Counted from the stretch's first letter, positions 1-7,455 are shown. The stretch: DNA of 64,000 nt from Bordetella parapertussis (GCA_945897365.1 CAMDFD010000004.1:1-64000), one strand, 5' to 3'. Program-made: numbers and translations. The notes: generated from the sequence alone by a model not told the origin.

Positions 1-432
1 ACAGAGAGCGTGCGCATCACGCCCTTTGCACGGGTGACCTGGCAGATGGTCTCGCAGTCCGGTGTCAATGAGGGTGATGTGGCCTCGGCGCTGAGTGTGA
101 ATCGCTACACCGGCAATGGCGTGCGTGGGGTGATTGGCTTGGCTGCGGGCTCAAAGGCAAACAATCCGATGACGGCCAAGCACACCTACCGCGCTTATGT
201 GGGGATTGGTGCGGACTCCTCGGGACTATTGAATCCAACGCTGAACGCCTCGCTTGTGGGCATCAACACCAACATCACCACACCGAATGCAGGCACCGCG
301 TTTGTTCAGGCGGGACTATACGGCACAGCCAAGATGTCAGAGAACACGTTTGCCTATGCAGGCATCTCGGGCGAAGCACGCAGCAGCCAGACACTCGGCA
401 CAATCAACGTGGGACTGAAGCTGCAGTTTTAA
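1..432 (+). CDS. Autotransporter beta-barrel C-terminus (5' cut by window)
   Basis: The reading frame is open from the first base, so the gene begins outside the window; about 143 residues are visible. The sequence is rich in Gly, Ala, Ser and Thr with alternating hydrophobic residues and ends in LKLQF, i.e. with a terminal Phe, the usual signal for outer-membrane barrel assembly. The stretch reading AYAGISGEARSS near the end is like the last strands of an autotransporter (type V secretion) barrel. The passenger domain cannot be seen. A hairpin with a T-run follows at 469-491. The family call is from strand pattern and C-terminus, so a different outer-membrane barrel remains possible. Confidence 0.7.
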   Translation, partial: TESVRITPFARVTWQMVSQSGVNEGDVASALSVNRYTGNGVRGVIGLAAGSKANNPMTAKHTYRAYVGIGADSSGLLNPTLNASLVGINTNITTPNAGTAFVQAGLYGTAKMSENTFAYAGISGEARSSQTLGTINVGLKLQF

Positions 433-468
433 TAATCAGTAGATTCATTCAACATCTCAGAACTCACA

Positions 469-491
469 AAGCAGCTTTCTAGCTGTTTTTT
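469..491 (+). terminator. Rho-independent terminator after the autotransporter
   Basis: CAGCT (472-476) and AGCTG (481-485) form a short stem, extended by a G-T and two A-T pairs, with loop TTCT, followed by a run of six T (486-491). It lies 37 bases after the stop of the autotransporter gene. Confidence 0.6.
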
Positions 492-528
492 GATTGGCGC
501 GACATTTTACCGGGCGAATTAACCGGAT

Positions 529-575
529 GAAACCCTAGCGTTCGCGCTCGGATTTTGACTTTTATGGGTTTGTAA
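529..575. repeat. Copy 1 of a dispersed ~47-bp repeat
   Basis: Bases 529-548 match 3091-3110 with one mismatch, and weaker similarity continues for about 27 bases (T-rich, then TGGG and GTAA). The second copy is a good terminator hairpin directly behind a tRNA-end-like scrap; this copy is a poorer hairpin. The rest of 433-755 shows no gene. The repeat could be a duplicated tRNA-terminator segment or an old attachment-site repeat. Confidence 0.5.
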
Positions 576-755
576 CTCCCTAGACCGCAACTAGCACATA
601 GCTTGCAAGTTCAACAAGATCGAACGTGACTACGCGAGCAATTGCTGGCTGGTAAAAATTCACCGCTTTGCGATCCTATCACTTCAACGCATTTCGATGA
701 ACTACGAGCGCGGGTTAGACGAACATTTGCCCTCACATGAGCTCACCATGCTGGC

Positions 756-1454
756 TCACAATCTGACATTAGGACTCGCCCTCAAGTCTTGAACAATTAC
801 GCCCATATGTTCAATTTCAATGTCGTGTGATTTATCACGCACAGTCTCATTAAGCGCACCCTGTTCCCATTCAATCATTACATGATGACTCAATAGTCTC
901 TCTACATAGGCCTGCGAACGATCGCTCAACAAGATTCCGTATGTTCGAAATCTAAAGGCAACTGGACCAAAGAATGCATCAACCGCAGTGAACTGATTTC
1001 CAGCTAGCCACACACCTTTAAATCGATCAAATCCGTCAGCCCACAAACTTTCAATTCGAGCAATATCAGATTTAAGGGCAACACTCATTTCGTGAAGACG
1101 CACACGAACACCCACGCTCATCGAACATTCATTTCTTAATGCAAAGAAACTTGAGTGCATCTCTGCGCATGCACTTCGAGCCCAGGCCCGATTTATTTTT
1201 TCAGATGGCCATACATTTGGGTACTCTTCCGCTAGATATTCGACAATAGATAGGGTGTCCCAGATATAAAACTCGTTACTCACCAGAAATGGTACCTTGG
1301 CGCTTGGTGATAAGGTACCAAATGTACTTGATGTTCCTGGAGATGAAAAATAATGAATCTTCTCTACAAACGGAATATCAAGGGCCCTCATCAGTAGCCA
1401 AGGCCGCAAAGACCAAGAAGAATAGTTTTTATTCGCGACGTGAAGTTCAAACAT
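756..1454 (-). CDS. Glutathione S-transferase family protein
   Basis: A 232-residue protein with the usual GST length and layout. The thioredoxin-like N-terminal half (about 1-80) has the motif NKNYSSWSLRPW (9-20), the cis-Pro segment SAKVPFL (51-57) and the glutathione-site segment DTLSIVEYLAE (66-76). The rest is the helical C-terminal domain. NYSSWSLRPW places it in the YfcF-like cytosolic group. Such enzymes conjugate glutathione to electrophiles or act as peroxidases; the substrate cannot be told. It is a single gene, divergent from the outer-membrane protein at 1655, with a 200-bp AT-rich spacer between them. Confidence 0.85.
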   Translation of the reverse strand: MFELHVANKNYSSWSLRPWLLMRALDIPFVEKIHYFSSPGTSSTFGTLSPSAKVPFLVSNEFYIWDTLSIVEYLAEEYPNVWPSEKINRAWARSACAEMHSSFFALRNECSMSVGVRVRLHEMSVALKSDIARIESLWADGFDRFKGVWLAGNQFTAVDAFFGPVAFRFRTYGILLSDRSQAYVERLLSHHVMIEWEQGALNETVRDKSHDIEIEHMGVIVQDLRASPNVRL

Positions 1455-1654
1455 GGCTAATATTTCTGATGATGGAAAATGAAATTATCTTAATACGAAT
1501 ATAGATCAGTAGTCGTTGAATTGACCTTGTATGAATATTTTTGAAGTATCGTGCTCTTTTCGAAATCGAAATCACTACTCAAAGTTTATGTCCATTTCTT
1601 CATTTGGACGACCCATATTAAGTGCTATTTTATGAAATTTAAAAGGTGAAAATC

Positions 1655-2338
1655 ATGAATAAACTGAAATTACTTTTCGTTGCATCAACAATTTTCTTTG
1701 CCAATGCCTCGTTTGCGCAACAGTCTAAGTTCCAAGGTGCTTTTGGTCAGCTCGGTATTGGGTATGAGTCGGCATCACAAACTCAACAGACCGCCTCAGG
1801 GGCGGTCAACTTCACACCCGTTCCAGTCAACACGTCAGCAAATAACGCGAACAGCATGACTGGAACATTTGCATTGGGCTGGTATCAGAATATTGGAAAA
1901 GGTTTTTTGATGGGTGTTGGTGCCGAATATTCTCCGTTTGCCGGATCTGCAGCAAACAAGACAGCGACCGTACAAGCAGGGCCGATGATCATATCTAATA
2001 ACTATCGTTGGCAAAAGAAAGAGTCATACAATATATTTTTGTCACCTGCAGTGACAGTGGGTACTGATGGTTTGGCATACGCCAAGGTTGGCTTTACAGG
2101 CGCAAAGGCAACCGATTTCACTACACGCACCGACAACTTGACAGGCTATTCTTTAGGCGTGGGTTACAAGCAACTCTTTGCTGATGGCTGGTATGGATTC
2201 ATTGAGTTCAACTATGCTAACTACGGTAAAGCAACGATGACAGTGACCGATCCACCAGGTGGACCACGTTTCGACGGAACCGCAACCAATGGCTTGGCAA
2301 CCTACAACGGACTTGCTGGCATTGGTTATAGATTTTGA
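1655..2338 (+). CDS. Small outer-membrane beta-barrel protein, function unknown
   Basis: A 227-residue protein with a signal peptide (MNKLKLLFVASTIFFANASFAQ, cleavage after SFA). The mature part is Gly/Thr/Asn/aromatic-rich with alternating strands and ends in GIGYRF, a barrel-type terminal Phe. I chose ATG 1655 over GTG 1646 because AAAAGGTG (1641-1648) then sits at normal ribosome-binding distance and the signal peptide starts cleanly. It resembles OmpW/opacity-type eight-stranded barrels in size, but I recognise no specific family. A good terminator follows at 2413-2443, so it is probably monocistronic. Confidence 0.75.
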   Translation: MNKLKLLFVASTIFFANASFAQQSKFQGAFGQLGIGYESASQTQQTASGAVNFTPVPVNTSANNANSMTGTFALGWYQNIGKGFLMGVGAEYSPFAGSAANKTATVQAGPMIISNNYRWQKKESYNIFLSPAVTVGTDGLAYAKVGFTGAKATDFTTRTDNLTGYSLGVGYKQLFADGWYGFIEFNYANYGKATMTVTDPPGGPRFDGTATNGLATYNGLAGIGYRF

Positions 2339-2412
2339 TTTCTATTGATGGCCCAGGGCGAAGTCGTAAATCACTACCGAGAGTACGCGAATTCTCCTAA
2401 CAGATTCAACAA

Positions 2413-2443
2413 ATGCCCTGCTTCGTGCGGGGCATTTTGTTTT
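2413..2443 (+). terminator. Rho-independent terminator
   Basis: ATGCCCTGC (2413-2421) pairs with GCGGGGCAT (2425-2433, loop TTC/TTCGT depending on the closing pair, one G-T wobble), followed by TTTTGTTTT. It ends the outer-membrane protein gene. Confidence 0.8.
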
Positions 2444-2474
2444 GAGTAGGAAGATGAGATGGTTATTTAACAAT

Positions 2475-2498
2475 ACGTACGCTTTTCCGTACCGTATC
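2475..2498. promoter_or_regulatory. Inverted-repeat operator candidate for the toxin-antitoxin pair
   Basis: TACGTACG and CGTACCGTA form an imperfect inverted repeat around CTTTTC, just upstream of the antitoxin ribosome-binding site (AAAGGGG, 2502-2507). YefM-type antitoxins autorepress through GTAC-containing palindromes, so this is the expected place and composition for the operator. Confidence 0.45.
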
Positions 2499-2514
2499 AA
2501 AAAGGGGTGAAATT

Positions 2515-2757
2515 ATGACCACATTAACCGCAAGCGAAGCTCGAGCAAGCCTCTACCGTTTGATTGATTAGTCTGCAGAGTCACATAAGCCAATAGTCAT
2601 TTCTGGTAAGCGGGCAAATGCTGTTTTGGTTTCTGAAGAAGACTGGAGCGCTATTCAGGAGACGCTTTATCTAGTGGCGATTCCAGGAATGCGTGAGTCG
2701 ATTAAAGATGCTAGGAATGAACCCATTGCTAAAAGTAAAAAGGCATTGAAATGGTGA
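2515..2757 (+). pseudogene. yefM: YefM/Phd-family antitoxin interrupted by an amber codon
   Basis: Reading from ATG 2515 gives MTTLTASEARASLYRLID, then TAG at 2569-2571 (codon 19), then in the same frame SAESHKPIVISGKRANAVLVSEE and on to ALKW. Apart from the stop this is a textbook YefM antitoxin of 80 residues. Family members commonly have Gln or Glu at this position, so a single CAG or GAG to TAG change explains it. The N-terminal dimerisation/DNA-binding half is cut; the C-terminal toxin-binding half is intact in sequence. Possible restart codons downstream are TTG at codon 38, GTG at 54 and ATG at 59. The stop overlaps the toxin start (ATGGTGA). Sequencing error is an alternative. Confidence 0.85.
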
Positions 2758-3017
2758 CTTGGAATTTAGTCTATTCCAAATACGCGACTAAAGATGCTAA
2801 AAAACTATTAGCCGCAGGACTTAATGATAAGGCACAGACTTTATTAGATGTTTTAGAGGCAGACCCTCCCCAAAATCCACCACCTTATGAGAAGTTGGTT
2901 GGGGATCTAAAGGGAGCTTACTCACGCAGGATTAATATTCAGCATCGCTTAGTTTACGAAATCTTTCGTAAAGAAAAGTGCGTTCGCATTTTAAGAATGT
3001 GGACTCACTACGAGTAA
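2751..3017 (+). CDS. yoeB: YoeB/Txe-family ribosome-dependent mRNA endonuclease toxin
   Basis: A full-length 88-residue RelE-superfamily toxin. It has the family segment PPYEKLVGDLKGAYSRRI (44-61), HRLVYEI (65-71) and the C-terminal RMWTHYE. By comparison with E. coli YoeB the acidic residue (Glu47), Arg66 region and the terminal His86-Tyr87 pair are all present, so nothing in the sequence suggests inactivation. YoeB cleaves mRNA in the ribosomal A site and is held by YefM. The start overlaps the antitoxin stop by 7 bases, normal translational coupling. The oddity is that the antitoxin carries a premature stop while the toxin is intact. Confidence 0.9.
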   Translation: MVTWNLVYSKYATKDAKKLLAAGLNDKAQTLLDVLEADPPQNPPPYEKLVGDLKGAYSRRINIQHRLVYEIFRKEKCVRILRMWTHYE

Positions 3018-3032
3018 AGAGTGCCATGCTTT

Positions 3033-3081
3033 AAGAGCGGATTGAAAATCCTTAGGTCAGTAGTTTGATTCCGCTCCGCCA
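3033..3081 (+). pseudogene. tRNA 3'-end-like remnant
   Basis: The stretch contains an anticodon-arm-like GGATTGAAAATCC (3039-3051), a T-loop-like GTTTGATTC and ends in CTCCGCCA with an encoded CCA (3074-3081), directly before a terminator. The T stem is mismatched and no matching D arm or 5' acceptor strand is present upstream, so this is not a working tRNA. The ending resembles serine tRNAs, while the anticodon arm would read GAA; I do not assign an isotype. It may be the end of a tRNA gene carried by an integration event. Confidence 0.35.
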
Positions 3082-3090
3082 ATGAATTTT

Positions 3091-3139
3091 GAAACCCTAG
3101 CGTTCACGCTGGGTTTTTTGCTTTTGTGGGCGCGTGTAA
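3091..3139 (+). terminator. Terminator hairpin and copy 2 of the dispersed repeat
   Basis: AACCCTAGCG and CGCTGGGTT pair with one bulged T (3093-3115), followed by TTTTTG. Bases 3091-3110 match 529-548 with one mismatch. It would end transcription of the toxin-antitoxin pair or of the former tRNA gene. Confidence 0.65.
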
Positions 3140-3173
3140 TTGAATTTTGCTGGTGATGACAAAACATTGCCAA

Positions 3174-3413
3174 TGCGCTCGACACGCCATAGCCTTGAAC
3201 ATCAGTCGGGAGGTTCTGAGTAACTCTGGTTTGCGAGGTTATCGACCCCTACAGGCTGAGATTCTTTATCAGCAACGAGCACAAGCGAGCCGTAACGCCT
3301 TGCAGATTGACCCAGTGACGCGACAGCTTGTCGCTGAGCGGCTGAGTCTGCAGTGGAGTTCCGAGTAGATTGCAGCTTCGCTGACAGTGAGCCATTCATC
3401 TCAGATTTGCTAT
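3174..3413 (+). pseudogene. IS30-family transposase fragment
   Basis: The frame reads NISREVLSNSGLRGYRP, then ASRNALQIDP and VAERLSLQWSSE, an amber TAG at 3366-3368, then IAASLTVSHSSQI. This is the N-terminal/middle part of IS30-family transposases, whose usual text here is ISRE-N-GYRP and WSPEQIAG-LP-SHE. The stop again sits where Gln (CAG) is expected. The DDE catalytic domain is missing and no terminal inverted repeats are seen, so it is a dead scrap of about 240 bp. Confidence 0.7.
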
Positions 3414-3462
3414 TAGCACGGCTAAAGTTAATTACGCTAAATTGAATAGTAGAGAGTCAAAA

Positions 3463-3552
3463 ATGAACACGAAACTATTAATTGCTTTTGCTCTAGCGGA
3501 TTTAGCTGGAACAGCGCAGGGGATTGAGAGTAAATTGTGTTGCAGGCCTTAA
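3463..3552 (+). pseudogene. Short signal-peptide-like ORF, probably a gene scrap
   Basis: ATG 3463 opens a 29-codon frame MNTKLLIAFALADLAGTAQG followed by nine residues and TAA. The first 20 residues look like a Sec signal peptide, although an Asp sits in the hydrophobic core. Nothing recognisable follows. It is probably the 5' end of a lost secreted-protein gene replaced by the DUF1330 gene at 3591; an expressed small peptide is not excluded. Confidence 0.3.
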
Positions 3553-3590
3553 AAAATAAGTTTCTGAACTCACTTTATAGGAGAAGAAAG

Positions 3591-4241
3591 ATGAATGACC
3601 ACCCCAGTTCCAAACCCGCTTACTTTATTGCTGAGATTGAATTTATCGATAGAGATGGATACATGCAGCACTTCGCACCCCTGATTGCCAAAGTATTTAA
3701 CAAGTTTGATGGCTTTCATATTTCACGGGGCGGCGCTGCAATCGATGTGCATGGTCATAAAACCTCATCCAGAATTGCCATTGTTGAATTTCCATCTCTA
3801 GAGAAAGCTGAAGAAATGCTTGCCTCTGATGATTATCAAAATGCCATTCAAATTGCGCACAAGTACAGTAATGTTAGAATTTTTGTGGCCGATGGCTTAG
3901 AGATTAGTAAACGTCATTACCATTCCAGTTCCAGACCTGCTTACCGTATTGCTGAGATTGAATTTACCGATCGAGATGGATACATACAGCACTTCGCACC
4001 TCTGATTGCCACAGTATTTAACAAGTTTGATGGCTTTTATATTTCACGGCACGGCACTTTAATCGATGTGCATGGTCATAAAACCTCAACCAGAATTGCC
4101 ATTGTTGAATTTCCATCTCTAGAGAAAGCTGAAGAAATGCTTGTCTCTCATGATTATAAAGATGCCATTCAAATTGCGCACAAGTACAGTACTACTAGAA
4201 TCTATGTGGTCGATGGGCTAGAGATTGGTAAACGTCATTAA
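3591..4241 (+). CDS. Tandem DUF1330 (dimeric alpha/beta-barrel) protein
   Basis: A 216-residue protein made of two nearly identical DUF1330 units, residues 6-112 and 113-216, each with AEIEF, RDGY, FAPLIA, DVHGHKT, RIAIVEFPS and EKAEEML segments. Single-domain DUF1330 proteins are about 95-105 residues, so this is a fused duplication; about 19 residues differ over roughly 105 aligned. The DNA offset between units is exactly 321 bp. ATG 3591 is preferred to TTG 3537 because AGGAGAAGAAAG lies directly before it and the domain starts just after. DUF1330 belongs to the ferredoxin-like ABM fold, which normally dimerises; the fusion would make the dimer in one chain. Function unknown. Confidence 0.85.
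   Translation: MNDHPSSKPAYFIAEIEFIDRDGYMQHFAPLIAKVFNKFDGFHISRGGAAIDVHGHKTSSRIAIVEFPSLEKAEEMLASDDYQNAIQIAHKYSNVRIFVADGLEISKRHYHSSSRPAYRIAEIEFTDRDGYIQHFAPLIATVFNKFDGFYISRHGTLIDVHGHKTSTRIAIVEFPSLEKAEEMLVSHDYKDAIQIAHKYSTTRIYVVDGLEIGKRH
3606..4241 (+). repeat. Tandem 321-bp duplication inside the DUF1330 gene
   Basis: Unit 1 is 3606-3926 and unit 2 is 3927-4241. Long identical blocks, for example GTGCATGGTCATAAAACCTC in both, show the copy is recent enough for DNA identity to be plain. Confidence 0.9.
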
Positions 4242-4279
4242 TACCCCATTGTTGTATATGGACGATCTATATCGGATGT

Positions 4280-4650
4280 GACCGACAAGGGGCTGCGCTT
4301 TGGCCCCCATGCAACGTGGCCTGCGTCTGACCACCGGCGCAGAGTTTGCATGCATCGACGCGTCCCCCACCCCAATACAATTGACAAAGGCAGAGGCGAT
4401 GGCGCGCGAATTGATCGACCTCGGCCAGCCCTTGACTGAGCCACCGTGGCTAGGCGCACGTCCCTGCACTGCCGACATGCTGCCAGTAATGGGTCCCGCG
4501 CCTCGCCATCCTGGGCTGTGGTTCAACTTTGGCCACGCGCACCAAGGCTTCACATTAGGACCCGTGGCGGGTCGTTTGCTCGCCGAGATGCTAAGCGGCG
4601 AACCGCCTTGCGTGGATCCAAGTCCTTATGCGCCACAGCGGTTTAAATAA
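4280..4650 (+). pseudogene. C-terminal remnant of a DadA-like FAD-dependent oxidoreductase
   Basis: From about 4300 the frame reads LAPMQRGLRLTTGAEFA, then PWLGARPCTADMLPVMGPAP, GLWFNFGHAHQGFTLGP and GRLLAEML, which is the C-terminal third of DAO/DadA-type D-amino-acid dehydrogenases. The family is about 400-430 residues; the N-terminal FAD-binding Rossmann part is missing and no good ribosome-binding site precedes it. The stretch is visibly more GC-rich than its neighbours and has different codon use, which suggests a remnant from a GC-richer source. The part before 4300 could continue in another frame (reading VTDKGLRFG), consistent with decay. Confidence 0.75.
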
Positions 4651-4951
4651 CAACGCAACACCGCGCATCAAACCTGAAAATATTCACGAAGGGGTCCAGT
4701 CATTAGAATGGCGACGGCACAAACATTCATTCAATATGAAGCGGTCTATCCATTTTTAAGTTATAGCATCGGATAGAACAAGATCGCGGAGTGCTTTTTA
4801 ATTGCTCACGGTTTAAACATATCAAATTGATATGGCAAATGAAATATTTGATATTGGACTTGTGAGTGTCATATTCCTATAATCATTTGATTAATTTAAT
4901 TTTTAGGCGCATTCAATCATGCTTTTTTGAATGAGTTCCTAATTTGGATAT
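4651..4951. other. 301-bp AT-rich intergenic region upstream of the Ldh operon
   Basis: No gene is seen. It holds a 17-bp palindrome (4818-4834) and a 7-bp inverted repeat CATTCAA/TTGAATG (4913-4919 and 4929-4935 region) close to the start of the dehydrogenase gene. The promoter of the operon must lie here; I cannot choose a convincing -35/-10 pair. Confidence 0.5.
4818..4834. promoter_or_regulatory. Perfect palindrome, operator candidate
   Basis: CATATCAA-A-TTGATATG is a perfect 8+1+8 palindrome 118 bases before the Ldh-family gene. Size and shape fit a dimeric regulator such as a GntR or LysR type; no regulator gene lies next to it. Confidence 0.4.
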
Positions 4952-6019
4952 ATGACAACACATAACAATTCAGTATCAGTTCGTTTTGACGTACTGTGTG
5001 ACTTTATCTCGCGTGCTTTTGTCTCGGTGGGCTTACCTGAGCAAGATTCCAAAAAAATCGCGCGTTTAATGGCAAGCGCTGATCTGCAGGGATCTGATGG
5101 TCACGGCGTGATTCGTTTGCCGCAGTACGTCAAGCGGATTTTGGCAGGTGGCATTAACAAGCATCCAAAGATCGAAGCCCATTCCATGGCGCAGGCTGTT
5201 GCGGTGGTCGACGGAGACAATGGCATGGGGCACTTAGTTGTCTCGCATGCCGTTGAGTTAGCGATTGAAAAAGCACGTACCCAGGGCGTTGCTTGGGTTG
5301 GCACACGGCGCAGTAATCATGCGGGTCCAGCGTCTCTCTATGCCACTATGCCAGTTAAACACGACATGATTGGCCTGTATTTTGCGGTAGGCAATGCCAA
5401 CCACCTCCCCCCATGGGGCGGTATGGATATGCTGTTGTCAACGAATCCCATTTCAGCTGGCATCCCTGCTGGCAAACAAAACCCCATTGTGCTGGATATG
5501 GCTACGACAGTGGCCGCCTATGGCAAAGTCAAAGCAAAAGCCAAAGCCGGACAAATGATGCCGGAGGGCTGGATGATAGACCGGCAAGGCAAGCCTTTGC
5601 TCGATCCAGCCCGTTCTGAAGAAGGTTTTTTATTACCAATTGGTGGTTACAAGGGCTACGGATTAGCCTTGATAGTCGGTATTCTGGCGGGCACCTTGCA
5701 AGGTGCCGCGATGGGTAAGGACGTGATTGACTTCAACAAAGACCATATCACGCCAACGAATACAGGTCAGGCTATTTTGGTGTTGAATCTTGCCGCCTTT
5801 GGCGGTGTAGACCTATTTAAAGGGGCGATCGATACCCTCATTCGTGACATTAAGGGCTCCCAGAGACTGCCCGATGTTGATCGCATCTGGTTGCCCGGTG
5901 AACAAAGCCATGCTCGACGGATGGATTACGCAGAGCATGGCATACCGATTGCAGCTGGTGTAGTAAAAGAACTTAGCTTGCTATCGCGCGACCTGGGGAT
6001 ACCTGGTTTAATCGATTAA
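4952..6019 (+). CDS. Ldh family NAD(P)-dependent oxidoreductase (malate/L-lactate/sulfolactate type)
   Basis: A 355-residue cytosolic enzyme of the malate/L-lactate dehydrogenase family (Pfam Ldh_2), full length. Visible family features are the GSDGHGVIRLPQYVKR segment near residue 48, VAVVDGDNGMGHLV (about 85-98), SNHAGPASLYA (about 122-132, containing the conserved His), LLSTNPISAGIPA and the Gly-rich GGYKGYGLALIV near 230. The family oxidises 2-hydroxy acids (L-lactate, malate, ureidoglycolate, sulfolactate, delta1-piperideine-2-carboxylate reduction) with NAD(P). It is followed 28 bases later by a Bug receptor and then a cupin gene, so the substrate is probably a hydroxy-acid imported or sensed by that receptor. 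The exact substrate cannot be read. Confidence 0.88.
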   Translation: MTTHNNSVSVRFDVLCDFISRAFVSVGLPEQDSKKIARLMASADLQGSDGHGVIRLPQYVKRILAGGINKHPKIEAHSMAQAVAVVDGDNGMGHLVVSHAVELAIEKARTQGVAWVGTRRSNHAGPASLYATMPVKHDMIGLYFAVGNANHLPPWGGMDMLLSTNPISAGIPAGKQNPIVLDMATTVAAYGKVKAKAKAGQMMPEGWMIDRQGKPLLDPARSEEGFLLPIGGYKGYGLALIVGILAGTLQGAAMGKDVIDFNKDHITPTNTGQAILVLNLAAFGGVDLFKGAIDTLIRDIKGSQRLPDVDRIWLPGEQSHARRMDYAEHGIPIAAGVVKELSLLSRDLGIPGLID

Positions 6020-6047
6020 TTGATTTCAACATGAACTGGAGAAGGCA

Positions 6048-7028
6048 ATGAGTGTATTAAAAAAGTTTGTATTATTTGCACAAGCCGCTGCGTTGACAGT
6101 GGCTTCCTGGGGCGTGATGGCGCAAGCAAATTATCCTGATAAGCCTATCCGCATGATTATCCCGTTGGCGACGGGCAGTGCCGTGGATAACGCTTTGCGT
6201 TTGGTTGCGCAAAATATGGCAACTAGCATGGGGCAGCCGATTGTGATTGAAAACGTTACGGGTTCCTCGGGTTTGATCGGTGCAGATCGCATGCTAAAAA
6301 TGCCCGCTGACGGCTATACGATTGGCGGAGTCAATGACAGCGTACTGACGATGGTGCCTCATATCAATCCCAATACGACCTTCAATACATTAAAGGATTT
6401 TGCACCGATTTCTTTGATCGGAACGATCGAATGGGGCGTGGTTGTTAAGGCGGACTCGCAGTTCAAAACCCTTGAAGACTTAGTTAAGTTTGCTAAAGCA
6501 AATCCCGAGAAGTTAACGTTTGGGTCGGGTGGAGTCGGGAGTCCCCAGCACCTCGCAATGGCCCTGTTGATGCAGCGCGCGGGCGTCAAGCTTGTTCACA
6601 TTCCCTATAAGGGCGCGACCCAGGCTGCAGTCGGCGCCGCTGCCGGAGAGGTCGATGTCTCCTTTCAAGGTTTGGGTACAGTTGCCGCGCTGATTAATGG
6701 CGGCAAGTTAAGGCTGTTAGCGTTATCGACCCCTAAGCCTCTGGCTCCGTTTGCGGGTGTTCCAACAATTGATCAGTCAGCATTTCCAGGATTCTTCTTT
6801 AACTCTTGGGCTGCCATGGTCGCTCCCGCAAAAACTCCTAAGGCAATCATTGAAAAGCTCTCTGCTGAAGCACGCAAGGCGATGGATAATGCCGACACGC
6901 GTGATCGTTTTGCGAAGCTCGGCATCACCATTCGTGGCACAACGCCAGCAGAGTTTGAAGTAGCTTTAAAGAAGCAGTATGAGCTATACGGTAAAGTCAT
7001 TAAAGACAACAACATCAAAGCCGAGTAA
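6048..7028 (+). CDS. Bug/TctC-family periplasmic solute receptor
   Basis: A 326-residue protein with a signal peptide (cleavage near VMAQA) and the Bug signature YPDKPIRMIIPLATGSAVDN at the mature start, then SSGLIGADRML, PADGYTI, the VHIPYKGATQAA segment and EVDVSFQGLG. These receptors bind carboxylates in the periplasm and normally serve a TctAB membrane transporter; no TctA/TctB gene is in the window, so this is an orphan receptor. GGAGAAGG precedes the start. It is the second gene of the Ldh-Bug-cupin operon. Confidence 0.93.
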   Translation: MSVLKKFVLFAQAAALTVASWGVMAQANYPDKPIRMIIPLATGSAVDNALRLVAQNMATSMGQPIVIENVTGSSGLIGADRMLKMPADGYTIGGVNDSVLTMVPHINPNTTFNTLKDFAPISLIGTIEWGVVVKADSQFKTLEDLVKFAKANPEKLTFGSGGVGSPQHLAMALLMQRAGVKLVHIPYKGATQAAVGAAAGEVDVSFQGLGTVAALINGGKLRLLALSTPKPLAPFAGVPTIDQSAFPGFFFNSWAAMVAPAKTPKAIIEKLSAEARKAMDNADTRDRFAKLGITIRGTTPAEFEVALKKQYELYGKVIKDNNIKAE

Positions 7029-7044
7029 ATAAGGGTGTAAAGAA

Positions 7045-7455
7045 ATGGCCGAAACTTTAAAACACGCAGTGCTTCGCCCCGATCAAATCAAAAGTCATGA
7101 TCGGGGTGGTGGCGCCAAGACTATTCCTTTGGTGACCGCAGCTACCGGCGCAAAAGCTTTTATAAATGGAATTACGGAGTTCGGACCGGGTGCTGAAATT
7201 CCATTTCACAGCCATAACTGTGAAGAAAGTGTCATTTTGCTTGAGGGTGAGGCCTTTCTGGATATCGCGGGCGAGGTCCATGAGGTCAAAGCCCATGACA
7301 CCACATGGATACCCCCGAATGTCTCTCACAGGTTTCGCAATAAGTCGACGACTCAGGGTATGAAAATACTCTGGACCTACGCTTCACCGATGGCAACGCG
7401 GACATTGACAGAAAGTGGCGAGACCCGCTATATAGCAGCTGAACACAATAAGTGA
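7045..7455 (+). CDS. Single-domain cupin protein
   Basis: A 136-residue protein with one cupin barrel. Motif 1 is PFHSHNCEESVILLEGEAF (54-72, supplying two His and a Glu as metal ligands) and motif 2 is WIPPNVSHRFRN (90-101, third His). It starts 16 bases after the Bug gene and ends the operon. Small cupins next to catabolic dehydrogenases act as isomerases, decarboxylases or dioxygenases, or bind a small ligand. The role here is unassigned. Confidence 0.85.
   Translation: MAETLKHAVLRPDQIKSHDRGGGAKTIPLVTAATGAKAFINGITEFGPGAEIPFHSHNCEESVILLEGEAFLDIAGEVHEVKAHDTTWIPPNVSHRFRNKSTTQGMKILWTYASPMATRTLTESGETRYIAAEHNK

Noticed and set aside
2569..3368. Genome-wide amber recoding, since TAG stands at Gln positions twice
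   Set aside because: Both cases lie in a decayed region, and intact genes elsewhere end normally; C-to-T mutation explains both.
4913..4935. CATTCAA/TTGAATG repeat as a terminator
   Set aside because: The stem is AT-rich, has no following T-run and lies just before the start of the Ldh-family gene.
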